A stretch of 52,753 nucleotides of DNA from an uncultured Clostridia bacterium (GCA_946407745.1 CAMJPQ010000018.1:1-52753), one strand, 5' to 3'; shown: positions 17,492 through 24,886, counted from the first letter of the stretch. The notes: generated by a model not told the origin, from the sequence alone. Program-made: numbers and translations.

Positions 17492-17698
17492 ATGAAATTA
17501 CGCTATATCAAGCCCGGAGACACATTCACGGTCAACGGCCGGTCACTTGTCTTTGTTGGCGTGGAGAACGACACGGCAGTTGTCAGGGATGCACGTAAAG
17601 GAACCAACAAGACATATACCTACGGTGTTGAAGCTCTATGCCGAATCCTCCGCACGTTTGGCATGAGCCTTGATCTGGCTGCCGATCAAAGTAAGTAA
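17492..17698 (+). CDS. Small early protein, unknown function
   Basis: 68 residues (MKLRYIKPGDTFTVNGRSLVFVG...). The first 50 residues look like a small beta-barrel that could bind nucleic acid, ending in a helix. Ten bases separate it from the upstream gene, and the AAGGAGGACACC ribosome binding site fixes the start. It is followed by a strong hairpin. Confidence 0.7.
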   Translation: MKLRYIKPGDTFTVNGRSLVFVGVENDTAVVRDARKGTNKTYTYGVEALCRILRTFGMSLDLAADQSK

Positions 17699-17703
17699 TA
17701 TGT

Positions 17704-17733
17704 TGACTTTCCTCCGCCCATGGAGGAAAGTCA
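17704..17733 (+). promoter_or_regulatory. Perfect 12-bp inverted repeat
   Basis: TGACTTTCCTCC at 17704-17715 pairs with GGAGGAAAGTCA at 17722-17733 around GCCCAT. No T-run follows, so it is a weak terminator at best. It could protect the 3' end of the upstream mRNA, or bind a protein as DNA. The right arm carries a ribosome-binding-site-like GGAGG held in the stem. Confidence 0.6.
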
Positions 17734-17796
17734 TCCTGCAACTCTCACTTTCAATTTTCCTGCGCTACCGGGATCACGGGCAGAAAGGAACACACA

Positions 17797-17997
17797 ATGA
17801 CCACCACTGACAAGATCAAGAGACTGGATGCCATCACCTACCATTACGAGACCGCCATTTCCCAGCTCGGAAGCATCGTCGCCGCCTCCGGCCTCGAGGG
17901 CCAGCAGGAGAATGACAGCGAGCTTGCAAAGGTCTACACCGCGGCGAACGAGCTGCGTCTGGCGGCCATCCGCTACCTGCTGGAAGCCAAACGCTGA
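17797..17997 (+). CDS. Small early protein, unknown function
   Basis: 66 residues, mainly helical, starting MTTTDKIKRLDAITYHYETA. The family is not recognised. It follows a 98-bp gap with the 12-bp inverted repeat and has a GAAAGGAAC site. The reading frame ends 31 bases before the next gene. Confidence 0.65.
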   Translation: MTTTDKIKRLDAITYHYETAISQLGSIVAASGLEGQQENDSELAKVYTAANELRLAAIRYLLEAKR

Positions 17998-18028
17998 CGG
18001 CACCGGAACCACCACAAGGAGGAACGAT

Positions 18029-18346
18029 ATGGAAGTCATTCGCACAGGTACCGGCTACATGCCGGACGGCACGCCGGTCTATATTGAGGACTGGACCGTG
18101 GATTTCAAGGGGACGGATGTCAACCCCTACATCGTGGCGGCCTTCCCGGTCTCCACCTTCACCATGCCCGGCAAATGGAGCCCGAACGCCGGAGAAAAGT
18201 TCCGCTATGCCATGCACTTTGAAACCTTCGCGCAGGCGAAGAACTGCGCGGACAATCTCATGCACGGCTATAAGAAGCTCGAAGACTATGCAGATCATCT
18301 GGATCGCCCTGAATATGTTCGCTGTGTGCAGGAGGTACAGCAATGA
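18029..18346 (+). CDS. Small early protein before ssb, unknown function
   Basis: 105 residues. The N-terminal half is beta-rich (TGYMPDGTPVYIEDWTVDF), and the C-terminal half is helical. It overlaps the ssb start by 4 bp (ATGA), so the two are translationally coupled, which suggests a job in DNA replication or repair. The ribosome binding site is AAGGAGGAACG. No known domain is recognised. Confidence 0.75.
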   Translation: MEVIRTGTGYMPDGTPVYIEDWTVDFKGTDVNPYIVAAFPVSTFTMPGKWSPNAGEKFRYAMHFETFAQAKNCADNLMHGYKKLEDYADHLDRPEYVRCVQEVQQ

Positions 18347-18837
18347 ATAAACTCTTTATCGTCGGCAATCTCACCCGTGACCCGGAACTCCGAACCACCC
18401 CATCCGGGGTGTCGGTCTGTTCCTTCACCGTGGCGGTCAATCGCCGCCGCAGCCAGAACAACGACCAGCCGGAAGCTGACTTCTTCCGGGTTTCCGCATG
18501 GCGGGCGCTTGGAGAAAACTGCGCCAAATACCTTGCCAAAGGCCGCAAGGTGGCCGTGACCGGCAGCGTGTCCGTCAGCGCCTATCAGGCCAACGACGGC
18601 ACCACGCGGGCCAGCCTTGAGGTCAACGCCGACGATGTAGAATTCCTTACCAGCAGGCAGGAGGCACAGGAGGCGGACAATCAGGCGCAGGCATACGCTC
18701 CGCAGCCTGCTTACGCTCCGCAGCCGGCCTATACGTCGCAGCCATCTTACCAGCCGCCAGCGGCCCCGGCCCCTCAGCAGCAGGCCTTTACCTCTCGCGG
18801 CTTCGTGGAAGTCGAAGACGATGATTTGCCATTCTGA
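18343..18837 (+). CDS. ssb: Single-stranded DNA-binding protein
   Basis: 164 residues. Residues 1-105 are the OB fold (MNKLFIVGNLTRDPELR..., FTVAVNRRR, FFRVSAWR, GSVSVSAYQANDGTTRASLEV). A flexible Gln/Pro/Tyr-rich linker has tandem AYAPQP repeats (120-140), and the C-terminus is the acidic tip DDDLPF that recruits other replication proteins. It would coat single-stranded phage DNA. The length is typical. It lies away from the main replication genes, in the early block. Confidence 0.97.
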   Translation: MNKLFIVGNLTRDPELRTTPSGVSVCSFTVAVNRRRSQNNDQPEADFFRVSAWRALGENCAKYLAKGRKVAVTGSVSVSAYQANDGTTRASLEVNADDVEFLTSRQEAQEADNQAQAYAPQPAYAPQPAYTSQPSYQPPAAPAPQQQAFTSRGFVEVEDDDLPF

Positions 18838-18851
18838 AAGGAGGATCCGCT

Positions 18852-19325
18852 ATGAGTGAAAACCGTCTCTATGCTGTCCTGCTCAAAACAGATGACCTGC
18901 ACCCGCAGATTGTTATGTCATCCATCCTGCAGGTTGACACCAACGTATGCCAACTGGCCCGCAGCTTTATTTCCTGCGATTATGTGCAAGTAGTCAAGGC
19001 TGCGGGGATCAAGAACCCGTACCGCCTGCTGGTGGATGAGGAAGGCATGTGCAAGGAAAAGCCGGTTCTCAATTTCCTTGCGTCGTACCTGTACGGAACC
19101 CATCATCACGGTCAGCCCATTGTCGGCAACGCGGTCCTCGTCGCCGAAGAAGTCCTCCCGAACGGGGACCGTGATCTCCGCCTGCTCACGAAGAAGGAAG
19201 CGGAAAACGCCCGGTTCGATCTGGAATATGTTGCCCTCGCCGCGTATCAACTCATTGTCGCGAAGATGGAGCAATCCGGCATGATGCAGAACAAGCCGCC
19301 CCATATCGACAAAAATCTCAATTGA
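18852..19325 (+). CDS. DUF3846-like protein
   Basis: 157 residues resembling the DUF3846 family of phage and mobile-element proteins, of unknown function, seen in the GNAVLVAEE segment and the mixed alpha/beta layout. AAAGGAGGATCC precedes the ATG, and it follows ssb after 14 bases. It is probably an early anti-host or replication accessory protein. The family call is moderate. Confidence 0.6.
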   Translation: MSENRLYAVLLKTDDLHPQIVMSSILQVDTNVCQLARSFISCDYVQVVKAAGIKNPYRLLVDEEGMCKEKPVLNFLASYLYGTHHHGQPIVGNAVLVAEEVLPNGDRDLRLLTKKEAENARFDLEYVALAAYQLIVAKMEQSGMMQNKPPHIDKNLN

Positions 19326-19372
19326 TGGTATCATGTACCCGCATCGATACCACCACGGAAACAGGAGGAACC

Positions 19373-19609
19373 ATGAACGAAATCGAAAATCAGGAAAGCA
19401 TGACCGCCTGCCAGATCATCAAGGCGATCTTAAAGCAGGAGCGGCTCCATCAGAAGGACCTTGCCGAACGCATCGGCAAGTCCACTCCGGCCCTCTCCAC
19501 GCAGCTGAACTCCGGCTATATGTCAGCAGAGGAATTCCGCCGCATGGCAGATGTTCTGGGCTATGAGGTCATCGTCAGACGCAAGAAGGGCCGCAAAACA
19601 TCCGAATAA
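19373..19609 (+). CDS. Xre-type HTH regulator
   Basis: 78 residues with a helix-turn-helix at about 24-60 (LHQKDLAERIGKSTPALSTQL), likely a DNA-binding regulator. It has the ribosome binding site CAGGAGGAACC and ends the first early unit, before a terminator. It could control the neighbouring repeated early promoters. The end (EVIVRRKKGRK) is basic. Confidence 0.85.
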   Translation: MNEIENQESMTACQIIKAILKQERLHQKDLAERIGKSTPALSTQLNSGYMSAEEFRRMADVLGYEVIVRRKKGRKTSE

Positions 19610-19625
19610 TTGTCTGCCTGCAACC

Positions 19626-19648
19626 GCGCCGGAAGCCCGGCGCTTTTT
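19626..19648 (+). terminator. Terminator of the first early unit
   Basis: GCGCCGG at 19626-19632 pairs with CCGGCGC at 19637-19643 around AAGC, followed by TTTTT at 19644-19648. It separates the HTH gene from the next promoter. Confidence 0.93.
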
Positions 19649-19664
19649 CTTTGAAAAAAACTTG

Positions 19665-19680
19665 TTTTCTTGCAAGAAAA
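19665..19680. promoter_or_regulatory. 16-bp perfect palindrome (candidate operator)
   Basis: TTTTCTTGCAAGAAAA lies 14 bases upstream of the -35 box of the second early promoter. A partial copy (TTTCTTGCAA) lies at 36286-36295, in front of the zinc-finger/MazF unit. It looks like a dimeric regulator site. Which protein binds is not known. Confidence 0.5.
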
Positions 19681-19725
19681 TTTCAAAATACCTGTTGTAA
19701 TTCACTCGAATCTATGGGAAGATAT
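19681..19725 (+). promoter_or_regulatory. Early promoter P2
   Basis: TTGTAA at 19695-19700, a 17-bp spacer and GAAGAT at 19718-19723, again after TTTCAAAATACCTG. It follows a terminator and precedes the genes from 19783. Same design as P1 and P3. Confidence 0.65.
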
Positions 19726-19782
19726 CCTTGCCGGTGAGGAACACGGCAGCACACCACCAACCACCACAAGGAGGGCAACACA

Positions 19783-20244
19783 ATGAAGTTTCTGAGAATG
19801 CGTCATGAAATCACGGATGCCATCAACATTAAGAAGTACCCTGTTCTGACAATCGACCTTCGGCAGCCGATGAACGGATACCCGGACTGCTACTCCGGAA
19901 GCAAGGTCAACGTTGCCGGTGGCCATAGCAAGGGTTATGAGGACCTTCTCACCCGCTGCACGGTCCAGATGTTCGGAGACGAACCCGGAAACGAGCGCCA
20001 CGACGAACCTTGGATGTACCAGAAAATCATCCTCAGCGGCGGTTGTGTCTGCCTCCACTCATCGTTCACCATGAAGGACATTCTGGAAGACATCGAATGG
20101 TCGAACGCCAGAACGGTCAAGGCCGGAGACACCGTCGTGGTCTTCTTCCAAACGGAAAACGCCTGCTACCTCAGAATGATGAAAGTGTCCGACCGCATCA
20201 ATCCTCATTGCTCGACGGTCGCGGTGCTGGTTGATATCGACTGA
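19783..20244 (+). CDS. Early protein, unknown function
   Basis: 153 residues, mixed alpha/beta, with several conserved-looking Cys (positions in YPDCYSG, TRCTVQ, GGCVCLH and ACYLRM). No signal peptide or membrane segment. First gene of the P2 unit with an AAGGAGGGCAAC site. I do not recognise the family; a small cysteine-bearing enzyme or an anti-defence protein is possible, but this is a guess. Confidence 0.7.
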   Translation: MKFLRMRHEITDAINIKKYPVLTIDLRQPMNGYPDCYSGSKVNVAGGHSKGYEDLLTRCTVQMFGDEPGNERHDEPWMYQKIILSGGCVCLHSSFTMKDILEDIEWSNARTVKAGDTVVVFFQTENACYLRMMKVSDRINPHCSTVAVLVDID

Positions 20245-20286
20245 TGGAATCCCGCCCCGGAGGTTACGAGGGCAGAAAGGGCCACC

Positions 20287-20496
20287 ATGAAGCACTACAC
20301 TTCACCCGCCGAGATCGATCAGATTCTCGCGGACACCAGAAAGGTTCTGGACACCGTTCGCAGGCACCAGCAGGAAGACTTGATCATCCTCATCGTCGGC
20401 CTCATCGTCTTCGTCCTGCTGATGGTCTACGTCTACCGCAGGTGGACGTGGATCCCCCGCAAGCGCCAGCGTACCCACTTCACCGAGAAGTTCTGA
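20287..20496 (+). CDS. Small single-pass membrane protein
   Basis: 69 residues with a membrane segment (LIILIVGLIVFVLLMVYVY, about 32-50) between a short N-terminal helix and a strongly basic C-terminus (RRWTWIPRKRQR), so the C-terminal end is probably inside the cell. No family recognised. A GCAGAAAGG site lies ahead of it. Early membrane proteins in phages often change the host envelope or block other phages, but nothing here proves it. Confidence 0.72.
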   Translation: MKHYTSPAEIDQILADTRKVLDTVRRHQQEDLIILIVGLIVFVLLMVYVYRRWTWIPRKRQRTHFTEKF

Positions 20497-20511
20497 AAGG
20501 AGGAACAGGAA

Positions 20512-20667
20512 ATGACAAGGCAGCAGATGTACAAGGAGCTCGAAAAGCTCCATGCTCAGGTCGACTGGACCAGCCGCGAAAGCATCCACCAGTACAACGA
20601 GAAGGCCAGAGAATACCGCCACATGGTGGAGGAGGAAGAAGAACGGGAACGGGAGGAACGGCGATGA
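20512..20667 (+). CDS. Very small charged protein, unknown function
   Basis: 51 residues, starting MTRQQMYKELEKLHAQVDW. The second half is almost all helical and ends in a Glu/Arg stretch (EEEEEREREERR). AAAGGAGGAAC precedes it, and its stop TGA overlaps the ATG of the next gene at 20664. Confidence 0.65.
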   Translation: MTRQQMYKELEKLHAQVDWTSRESIHQYNEKAREYRHMVEEEEEREREERR

Positions 20668-20834
20668 AGTATTACGTCTTCACCTACTACGACGGCAAAG
20701 GCCACGGTGGGAGAAGCTACCATCTCGCCGCCTCGAAAGATGAAGCCCTGAAGCGCCTCAGACGTCGCCTGCACCAGCGTTACCCCTTCTGCAAATTCCG
20801 CATTGACCTCGAAAACGTCATGCCGGCCAACTGA
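20664..20834 (+). CDS. Very small basic protein, unknown function
   Basis: 56 residues (MKYYVFTYYDGKGHGGRSYH... then DEALKRLRRRLHQRYPF). The ATG overlaps the upstream stop (ATGA), so translation is coupled, and GGGAGGAACGGCG is the likely site. It looks like a compact beta-beta-alpha protein. Function unknown. Confidence 0.65.
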   Translation: MKYYVFTYYDGKGHGGRSYHLAASKDEALKRLRRRLHQRYPFCKFRIDLENVMPAN

Positions 20835-20854
20835 TAAAAGGAGGAACCACCACG

Positions 20855-21142
20855 ATGATGACCATGAAAGAAAAGCTCCGCATTCATGCTGAGATCGAAG
20901 AAGCCAACCGCCGCCATCTGGAAGACTGGAAAGCGGCCATGAATCAGCAACCCGCCGCGGACGAAGTTGTCTCAGCCCTCATTGATTTCATGGATGGCAA
21001 GATCACCGAATGGCCTTGGCCGGAAACCATGACACCGGATGAAAAGCTGCACGGCCCGGTTGTCCGTACATACTGGACCGCCTATCACAACGTCACCGTC
21101 TACGCGGACGGCCACGAAGAATATGACTACATCGGCGATTAA
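20855..21142 (+). CDS. Early protein, unknown function
   Basis: 95 residues, starting MMTMKEKLRIHAEIEEANR. N-terminal helical part, then a Trp-rich middle (EWPWPETMTPDEK) and a strand-rich end (YHNVTVYADGHEEYDYIGD). It is the last gene of the P2 unit before a strong terminator. The ATG at 20855 is one of two in-frame starts (20855, 20858). Confidence 0.68.
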   Translation: MMTMKEKLRIHAEIEEANRRHLEDWKAAMNQQPAADEVVSALIDFMDGKITEWPWPETMTPDEKLHGPVVRTYWTAYHNVTVYADGHEEYDYIGD

Positions 21143-21149
21143 AACAGCA

Positions 21150-21178
21150 GGGCCGCTCCGAAAGGAACGGCCCATTTT
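21150..21178 (+). terminator. Terminator of the second early unit
   Basis: GGGCCGCTCC at 21150-21159 pairs with GGAACGGCCC at 21164-21173 (one C-A mismatch) around GAAA, followed by ATTTT. It is directly before the third early promoter. Confidence 0.9.
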
Positions 21179-21189
21179 CGTGTCAGATT

Positions 21190-21235
21190 ATTTCAATTTC
21201 CCTGTTGTAATTTGTCTGAATCTATGGGATAGTAA
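21190..21235 (+). promoter_or_regulatory. Early promoter P3
   Basis: TTGTAA at 21205-21210, 17 bp, GATAGT at 21228-21233, preceded by TTATTTCAATTTCCCTG. Almost the same 45 bases as P1 and P2. It drives the genes from 21281 to the ArdC gene. Confidence 0.65.
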
Positions 21236-21280
21236 GGGCGTGCTAAGGAACCACCCACCGACCGCAAAGGAGGCAACACC

Positions 21281-21550
21281 ATGACCACCACGAAAGCAGC
21301 CCGGCAGCCTGAACTTGAAACACTCTTCGAAGTCTACGTCATGCAGGCCATGGATCCCGGCGATTTCTACCGCATCAGCAACGAGCGCTGGATGGAGCTT
21401 CTGCCGGAAGCCAAAGAATGCTACGACGATGTGGAACAGCCGTTCCCCTTCACCAACCGGGACGCTGAACTCATCCGGGCCAGCATGGACAAGATGCTGG
21501 AAGACGAATTCGGAACCGAAGTCATGCGGGAATATGAAAAGACCCGCTGA
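21281..21550 (+). CDS. Small early protein before ardC, unknown function
   Basis: 89 residues, acidic, helical. No family recognised. It starts the third early unit after AAAGGAGGCAAC. The next gene is an ArdC-type anti-restriction protein, so a related counter-defence role is possible; that is inference from position only. Confidence 0.7.
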   Translation: MTTTKAARQPELETLFEVYVMQAMDPGDFYRISNERWMELLPEAKECYDDVEQPFPFTNRDAELIRASMDKMLEDEFGTEVMREYEKTR

Positions 21551-21589
21551 CCGGAGCCAGCGGGACGCACACCGTAACCACCACGAAAC

Positions 21590-21621
21590 GGGACGCAAGA
21601 ACATTGTACCACTTGCGTCCC
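21590..21621 (+). promoter_or_regulatory. 10-bp hairpin in front of ardC
   Basis: GGGACGCAAG at 21590-21599 pairs perfectly with CTTGCGTCCC at 21612-21621 around AACATTGTACCA. There is no T-run; the ribosome binding site of ardC begins 9 bases later. CGGGACGCA also occurs at 21561. Candidate translational control or protein-binding site. Confidence 0.5.
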
Positions 21622-21644
21622 AACAACGCAAGGAGGAATTTGCA

Positions 21645-22544
21645 ATGAAGCCTGATGTTTACCAGATCGTCACCGACCGCATTATCTCTGAACTGGAAGC
21701 TGGTCAGATTCCGTGGGAAAAGCCGTGGGTCAATACCTCCGGCACCAACGTGGCCCGCAGCCACAACGACGGCCGCGTCTACTCGCTGCTCAATCAGATG
21801 ATCCTCGGCATCCCCGGCGAATATGTCACCTTTGAGCAGGCGAAGAAGCAGGGCGGCCACGTCAAGAAGGGCAGCAAGTCCCGGCCGGTAGTCTTCTGGA
21901 GGATGTTCTACAAGGACCGCACGGACAAACAGGGCAACGTCATCATGGGCGAGGACGGAAAGCCCATGAAAGAGAGCATCCCGGTCCTCAAATACTTCTC
22001 CGTTTTCCATCTGGAAGATACCGAGGGCATCGAACCGAAGTACGTGTTCAGCAAGGGAATGGTCGCCGACAATCACCCCATCGAAGACGCTCAGGCGGCG
22101 GTCGATGATTACCTCTCTCGCTCCGGCGTCACCCTCCGCCACTACGAGCAGAACGAAAGCTACTACAGCCCAGCAGAGGATAAAATCATCCTCCCGCACA
22201 TGAACCAGTTCCACAACCCCGAAAGCTACTATGCGACCCTCTTCCATGAGCTGGGCCACTCCACCGGAAGCGAAAGCCGCCTCCACCGCGACATGTCGGG
22301 CAGCTTCGGAGATGACAAGTACTCCCGCGAGGAACTGGTCGCCGAAATAACCTCCGCAGTCCTCTGCAATCACTTCGGAATTGATACCGCCAAAATCCAG
22401 CGCAACACAGCGGCCTATGTCCAGCACTGGTTGAAGATCCTCAAGGATGACAAACGCCTCATTGTCACGGCGGCGGCCAGAGCCGAAAAGGCGGTCAACC
22501 TCATCCTCAACACCCAGCCGGAACCCATTCAGGAAGCCTGCTGA
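21645..22544 (+). CDS. ardC: ArdC-type anti-restriction protein (DUF1738 plus zincin domain)
   Basis: 299 residues. Residues 1-130 are the ArdC N-terminal domain (MKPDVYQIVTDRIISELE...IPWEKPW...), which binds single-stranded DNA. Residues 140-299 form a metallopeptidase-like domain with the zinc site HELGH (201-205) and a candidate third ligand in EELVAE (229-234). Known relatives protect incoming DNA from type I and II restriction. It is last in the early block, which fits early action against host defences. The ATG at 21645 follows AAGGAGGAATTTGCA. Confidence 0.93.
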   Translation: MKPDVYQIVTDRIISELEAGQIPWEKPWVNTSGTNVARSHNDGRVYSLLNQMILGIPGEYVTFEQAKKQGGHVKKGSKSRPVVFWRMFYKDRTDKQGNVIMGEDGKPMKESIPVLKYFSVFHLEDTEGIEPKYVFSKGMVADNHPIEDAQAAVDDYLSRSGVTLRHYEQNESYYSPAEDKIILPHMNQFHNPESYYATLFHELGHSTGSESRLHRDMSGSFGDDKYSREELVAEITSAVLCNHFGIDTAKIQRNTAAYVQHWLKILKDDKRLIVTAAARAEKAVNLILNTQPEPIQEAC

Positions 22545-22549
22545 CCAGA

Positions 22550-22575
22550 CCGGAGCCGAAAGGCTCCGGCTTTCG
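22550..22575 (+). terminator. Terminator after ardC
   Basis: CCGGAGCC at 22550-22557 pairs with GGCTCCGG at 22562-22569 around GAAA, followed by CTTTCG. It lies 6 bases after the ardC stop. Confidence 0.85.
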
Positions 22576-22591
22576 TTTGCGCAACTTTCGC

Positions 22592-22620
22592 TTGCAAGCC
22601 GCCTGAAAATGGGATAGAAT
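22592..22620 (+). promoter_or_regulatory. Promoter for the small 22647 ORF
   Basis: TTGCAA at 22592-22597, 17-bp spacer, TAGAAT at 22615-22620. It sits between two terminators (22550 and 22744) and so serves only the 34-codon ORF or a short RNA. Confidence 0.6.
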
Positions 22621-22646
22621 AGCCCCGTACCATTGGAGGTGATTTG

Positions 22647-22751
22647 ATGCACATCCTGCGTCCTGTTTACTTAGGGGACGCCATGTTAATAATAGGCAGG
22701 ATGCCCGGGGAGAAATGCGAACCCTTCTGTATAGAACCAAATGCCCGCTGA
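22647..22751 (+). CDS. 34-residue peptide gene between two terminators
   Basis: MHILRPVYLGDAMLIIGRMP..., 34 codons, ending in TGA inside the left arm of the following terminator. It has a strong site (TTGGAGGTGATTTG) and its own promoter. The peptide has two Cys near its end. It could be a small regulator, or the stretch could be an integration site or untranslated RNA instead. No family is known to me. Confidence 0.5.
   Translation: MHILRPVYLGDAMLIIGRMPGEKCEPFCIEPNAR
22652..22703. other. Candidate attP site for the serine integrase
   Basis: CATCCTGC (22652-22659) and GCAGGATG (22696-22703) are perfect inverted arms 52 bp apart end to end, about the size of large serine recombinase attP sites, with imperfect symmetry inside and a central GA at 22677-22678. 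It lies beside the 3' end of the integrase gene. It overlaps the 34-residue ORF, so one of the two readings may be wrong. Weak without an attB or an integrated copy. Confidence 0.35.
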
Positions 22752-22780
22752 AACAAGGGTTTCAGCGGGTTTCCGTTTTC
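22744..22780 (+). terminator. Terminator between the early block and the integrase
   Basis: CCCGCTGAAAC at 22744-22754 pairs with GTTTCAGCGGG at 22759-22769 around AAGG, followed by TTTCCGTTTTC. It stops plus-strand transcripts before they run into the minus-strand integrase. It may also help in the other direction. Confidence 0.9.
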
Positions 22781-22793
22781 TGCGTCAGGTAGG

Positions 22794-24509
22794 TCATTCA
22801 TACAGGAATTTGATCACAATCCCGTTTTTGAGGTCGATTTCCATGATTTTGCCCTGTAAAATTACAATTTTTTTGCATAAGGAATTTATGAATAATTTCA
22901 GGGTCCTTTTATCCAGCACGCGAATTACTTTCTCGTAATCCACGTATCTTTTTGACAGCAGCTCCTCCGTAATCACCAGATACGAAGCCTGCTCCATGAA
23001 GGTCTCGTCGTCCGGGGACCCGTCATCATTTTTGGAGACATCCAGCTCGGAAAGCCGGCTGTTTACTTTTGACAGCTTTTCGGCCAATTGTAAACACTCA
23101 GACAGGTACTCAGATTCCGGCATGGAATCATCGGAATACAGGTATAGCGATTTTAAGCGATTCTGGGCGCGCTCTAAGCGCCTCTTTTCTTCCTCGAGTA
23201 TTTCCCTCTCGTTCGGCGTCTCGTTGCTCACAGGGGCCGCAGGGCGAAAATACGGGCCGTCTCCGAAGCGGTCGGCGCGAAACAGGCAATGGATGTCCTC
23301 GAGGCTGGATCGATCTATCCTCACGCCCTCAAAGTACACACCCCGCAGCAGCTTCTTTTCCAGCATCTCGGCGCTGGTGGTCCGGCCGAAATTCCTCTGC
23401 GCCCGGATATAATTCGAAATGAAGTTCAGCATAAACGGCCCGACGGTCACGTCAGACACATATTTATTATCACAATCCTTGAACCGCCGGTGTCTGGAGC
23501 AAAGGTAGATCGAAGGCCGCCATGCGGATTTTGCGCGGGGCCGGTCGATGGTGGATTGGAACTGGCTGCCGCAGGACCCGCAGATCAAAAGCCCGGCGAA
23601 AACGTGGATGTTCTTCCGCTCATAGGTCTGTGTTGAAGAAATCCCACGCTCATTGGCTGCCAGCTTTGCGGCGATAGCCTTTTGCCGTTCCTCGGTAACG
23701 ATGGCCGGGTGATGGTCCGGGACCAATACCCATTCCTCCGGCCGCTTTTTGGTATAGGTCTTCTTTTTCTCGGACATGTAGTTATAGCGAAGCGTCCCGG
23801 AATAAAACGGGGAAGTCAGGATTGCCCGGACCGTGGTCGGGTTCCATGGGATGCCGCTCCGGTTCTTGATCCCCTTTTCGTTCAGGTAGGTAGCGGTTTT
23901 CAGCAGGGAAGGAACCTTATCATACTGGTCATAGATCTGCAGCACGACGGCGGCCTCGGCCTCGTTGACGGTAAATATGTTCGTACCCCTTGGGTGGTCA
24001 TATCCGAACGGTGCCTTTCCCCCATTCCATTGACCGCCCTGCGCTCTGGAAATCATGGTGGCGGTCACACGCTCGGAGGTCATATTCCGTTCAAGCTCAG
24101 CAAACACAAGGATGATTTTCAGCATGGCCTCGCCTATGGCGGTGGAAGTATCGAACTGCTCATTCTTGGAAATGAACACCACTCCGAGGTCCTTTAATTC
24201 AGCATACATCCCGGCGAAGTCCAGAAGGTTGCGGCTGATCCGGTCCAGCTTCCAGACAACGATGTGTGTGAACTCCCCGTCACGAACGCGGGACATCATC
24301 TGCTGATAGCTGGGCCGCTCGGTATTCTTGGCAGAAAATCCGGCGTCCTCGAAGATCTCATAGTCTGTAATACCGAGGGCATACTGCACGTACTTCGGAA
24401 GTTCCTCCCGCTGCATGGGCAGGCTGTCTCCATCATCGGCCTGCATCTTTGTGGACACCCGGATATACAGCGCGGCCTTTTTAGAGGCAAGGTCTATTTT
24501 CTTTGCCAT
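22794..24509 (-). CDS. int: Large serine recombinase (integrase)
   Basis: 571 residues. Residues 12-150 form the resolvase catalytic domain with nucleophile S19 in YIRVSTKMQ and the DRISRN motif near 92. A Recombinase domain follows (about 170-280, KAPFGYDHPRG and onward), then a zinc beta ribbon (CGSCGSQF ... CSRHRRFKDCDN, about 305-355). A coiled coil (about 395-475) fits the synapsis-controlling element. It would integrate and, with a directionality factor, excise the phage. Nothing resembling a known directionality factor is obvious. The ATG at 24509 has only a weak AAGG site. Confidence 0.97.
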   Translation of the reverse strand: MAKKIDLASKKAALYIRVSTKMQADDGDSLPMQREELPKYVQYALGITDYEIFEDAGFSAKNTERPSYQQMMSRVRDGEFTHIVVWKLDRISRNLLDFAGMYAELKDLGVVFISKNEQFDTSTAIGEAMLKIILVFAELERNMTSERVTATMISRAQGGQWNGGKAPFGYDHPRGTNIFTVNEAEAAVVLQIYDQYDKVPSLLKTATYLNEKGIKNRSGIPWNPTTVRAILTSPFYSGTLRYNYMSEKKKTYTKKRPEEWVLVPDHHPAIVTEERQKAIAAKLAANERGISSTQTYERKNIHVFAGLLICGSCGSQFQSTIDRPRAKSAWRPSIYLCSRHRRFKDCDNKYVSDVTVGPFMLNFISNYIRAQRNFGRTTSAEMLEKKLLRGVYFEGVRIDRSSLEDIHCLFRADRFGDGPYFRPAAPVSNETPNEREILEEEKRRLERAQNRLKSLYLYSDDSMPESEYLSECLQLAEKLSKVNSRLSELDVSKNDDGSPDDETFMEQASYLVITEELLSKRYVDYEKVIRVLDKRTLKLFINSLCKKIVILQGKIMEIDLKNGIVIKFLYE

Positions 24510-24517
24510 GGCAAGCC

Positions 24518-24871
24518 TTACTCTTTCCCATACACGGAATTGGATTCCGGGCCGGTCATATAATCATCCAGCACGGCAAGGATGATCTTCCGGTCCCTTG
24601 CGTCACAGCGCATGAAGGCGCGCCCGACGATATACTCCACGTTTTCTTTCCGGGAATTCACAGCCGGATCAGAAGTCCGCCCGAGCAGGTAGTCCGTGGA
24701 TACTCCGAAAGCGTCCGCCATCCGGCAGACCAGATCCGTGCCGGGGGTGCTCATGCCCTTCACGGCCCGTGATATGGTAGGCTCCGCAACCCCACAGGCA
24801 TCGGCAAGCCATTTCTGGGATAGCTGCCTGCTGGCGAGCAGATCGCCGACGATGTCTTTTAGCTGGCGCAT
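24518..24871 (-). CDS. Xre-type HTH repressor next to integrase
   Basis: 117 residues. HTH at about 12-60 (LASRQLSQKWLADACGVAEPTISRAVKGM), including the TDYLLGR segment that often ends such domains. The C-terminal half has no obvious cleavage domain. The site GGAGGGAAGAAAG on the minus strand precedes the ATG at 24871. It sits 8 bp before the integrase in the same operon, and may repress the early promoters or control integrase. A second HTH switch lies at 25711-26523. Confidence 0.88.
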   Translation of the reverse strand: MRQLKDIVGDLLASRQLSQKWLADACGVAEPTISRAVKGMSTPGTDLVCRMADAFGVSTDYLLGRTSDPAVNSRKENVEYIVGRAFMRCDARDRKIILAVLDDYMTGPESNSVYGKE

Positions 24872-24886
24872 CTTTCTTCCCTCCGA

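Noticed and set aside
22996-24197. Several plus-strand frames opposite the integrase
   Set aside because: The integrase has all domains in the minus strand; the plus frames lack start signals.
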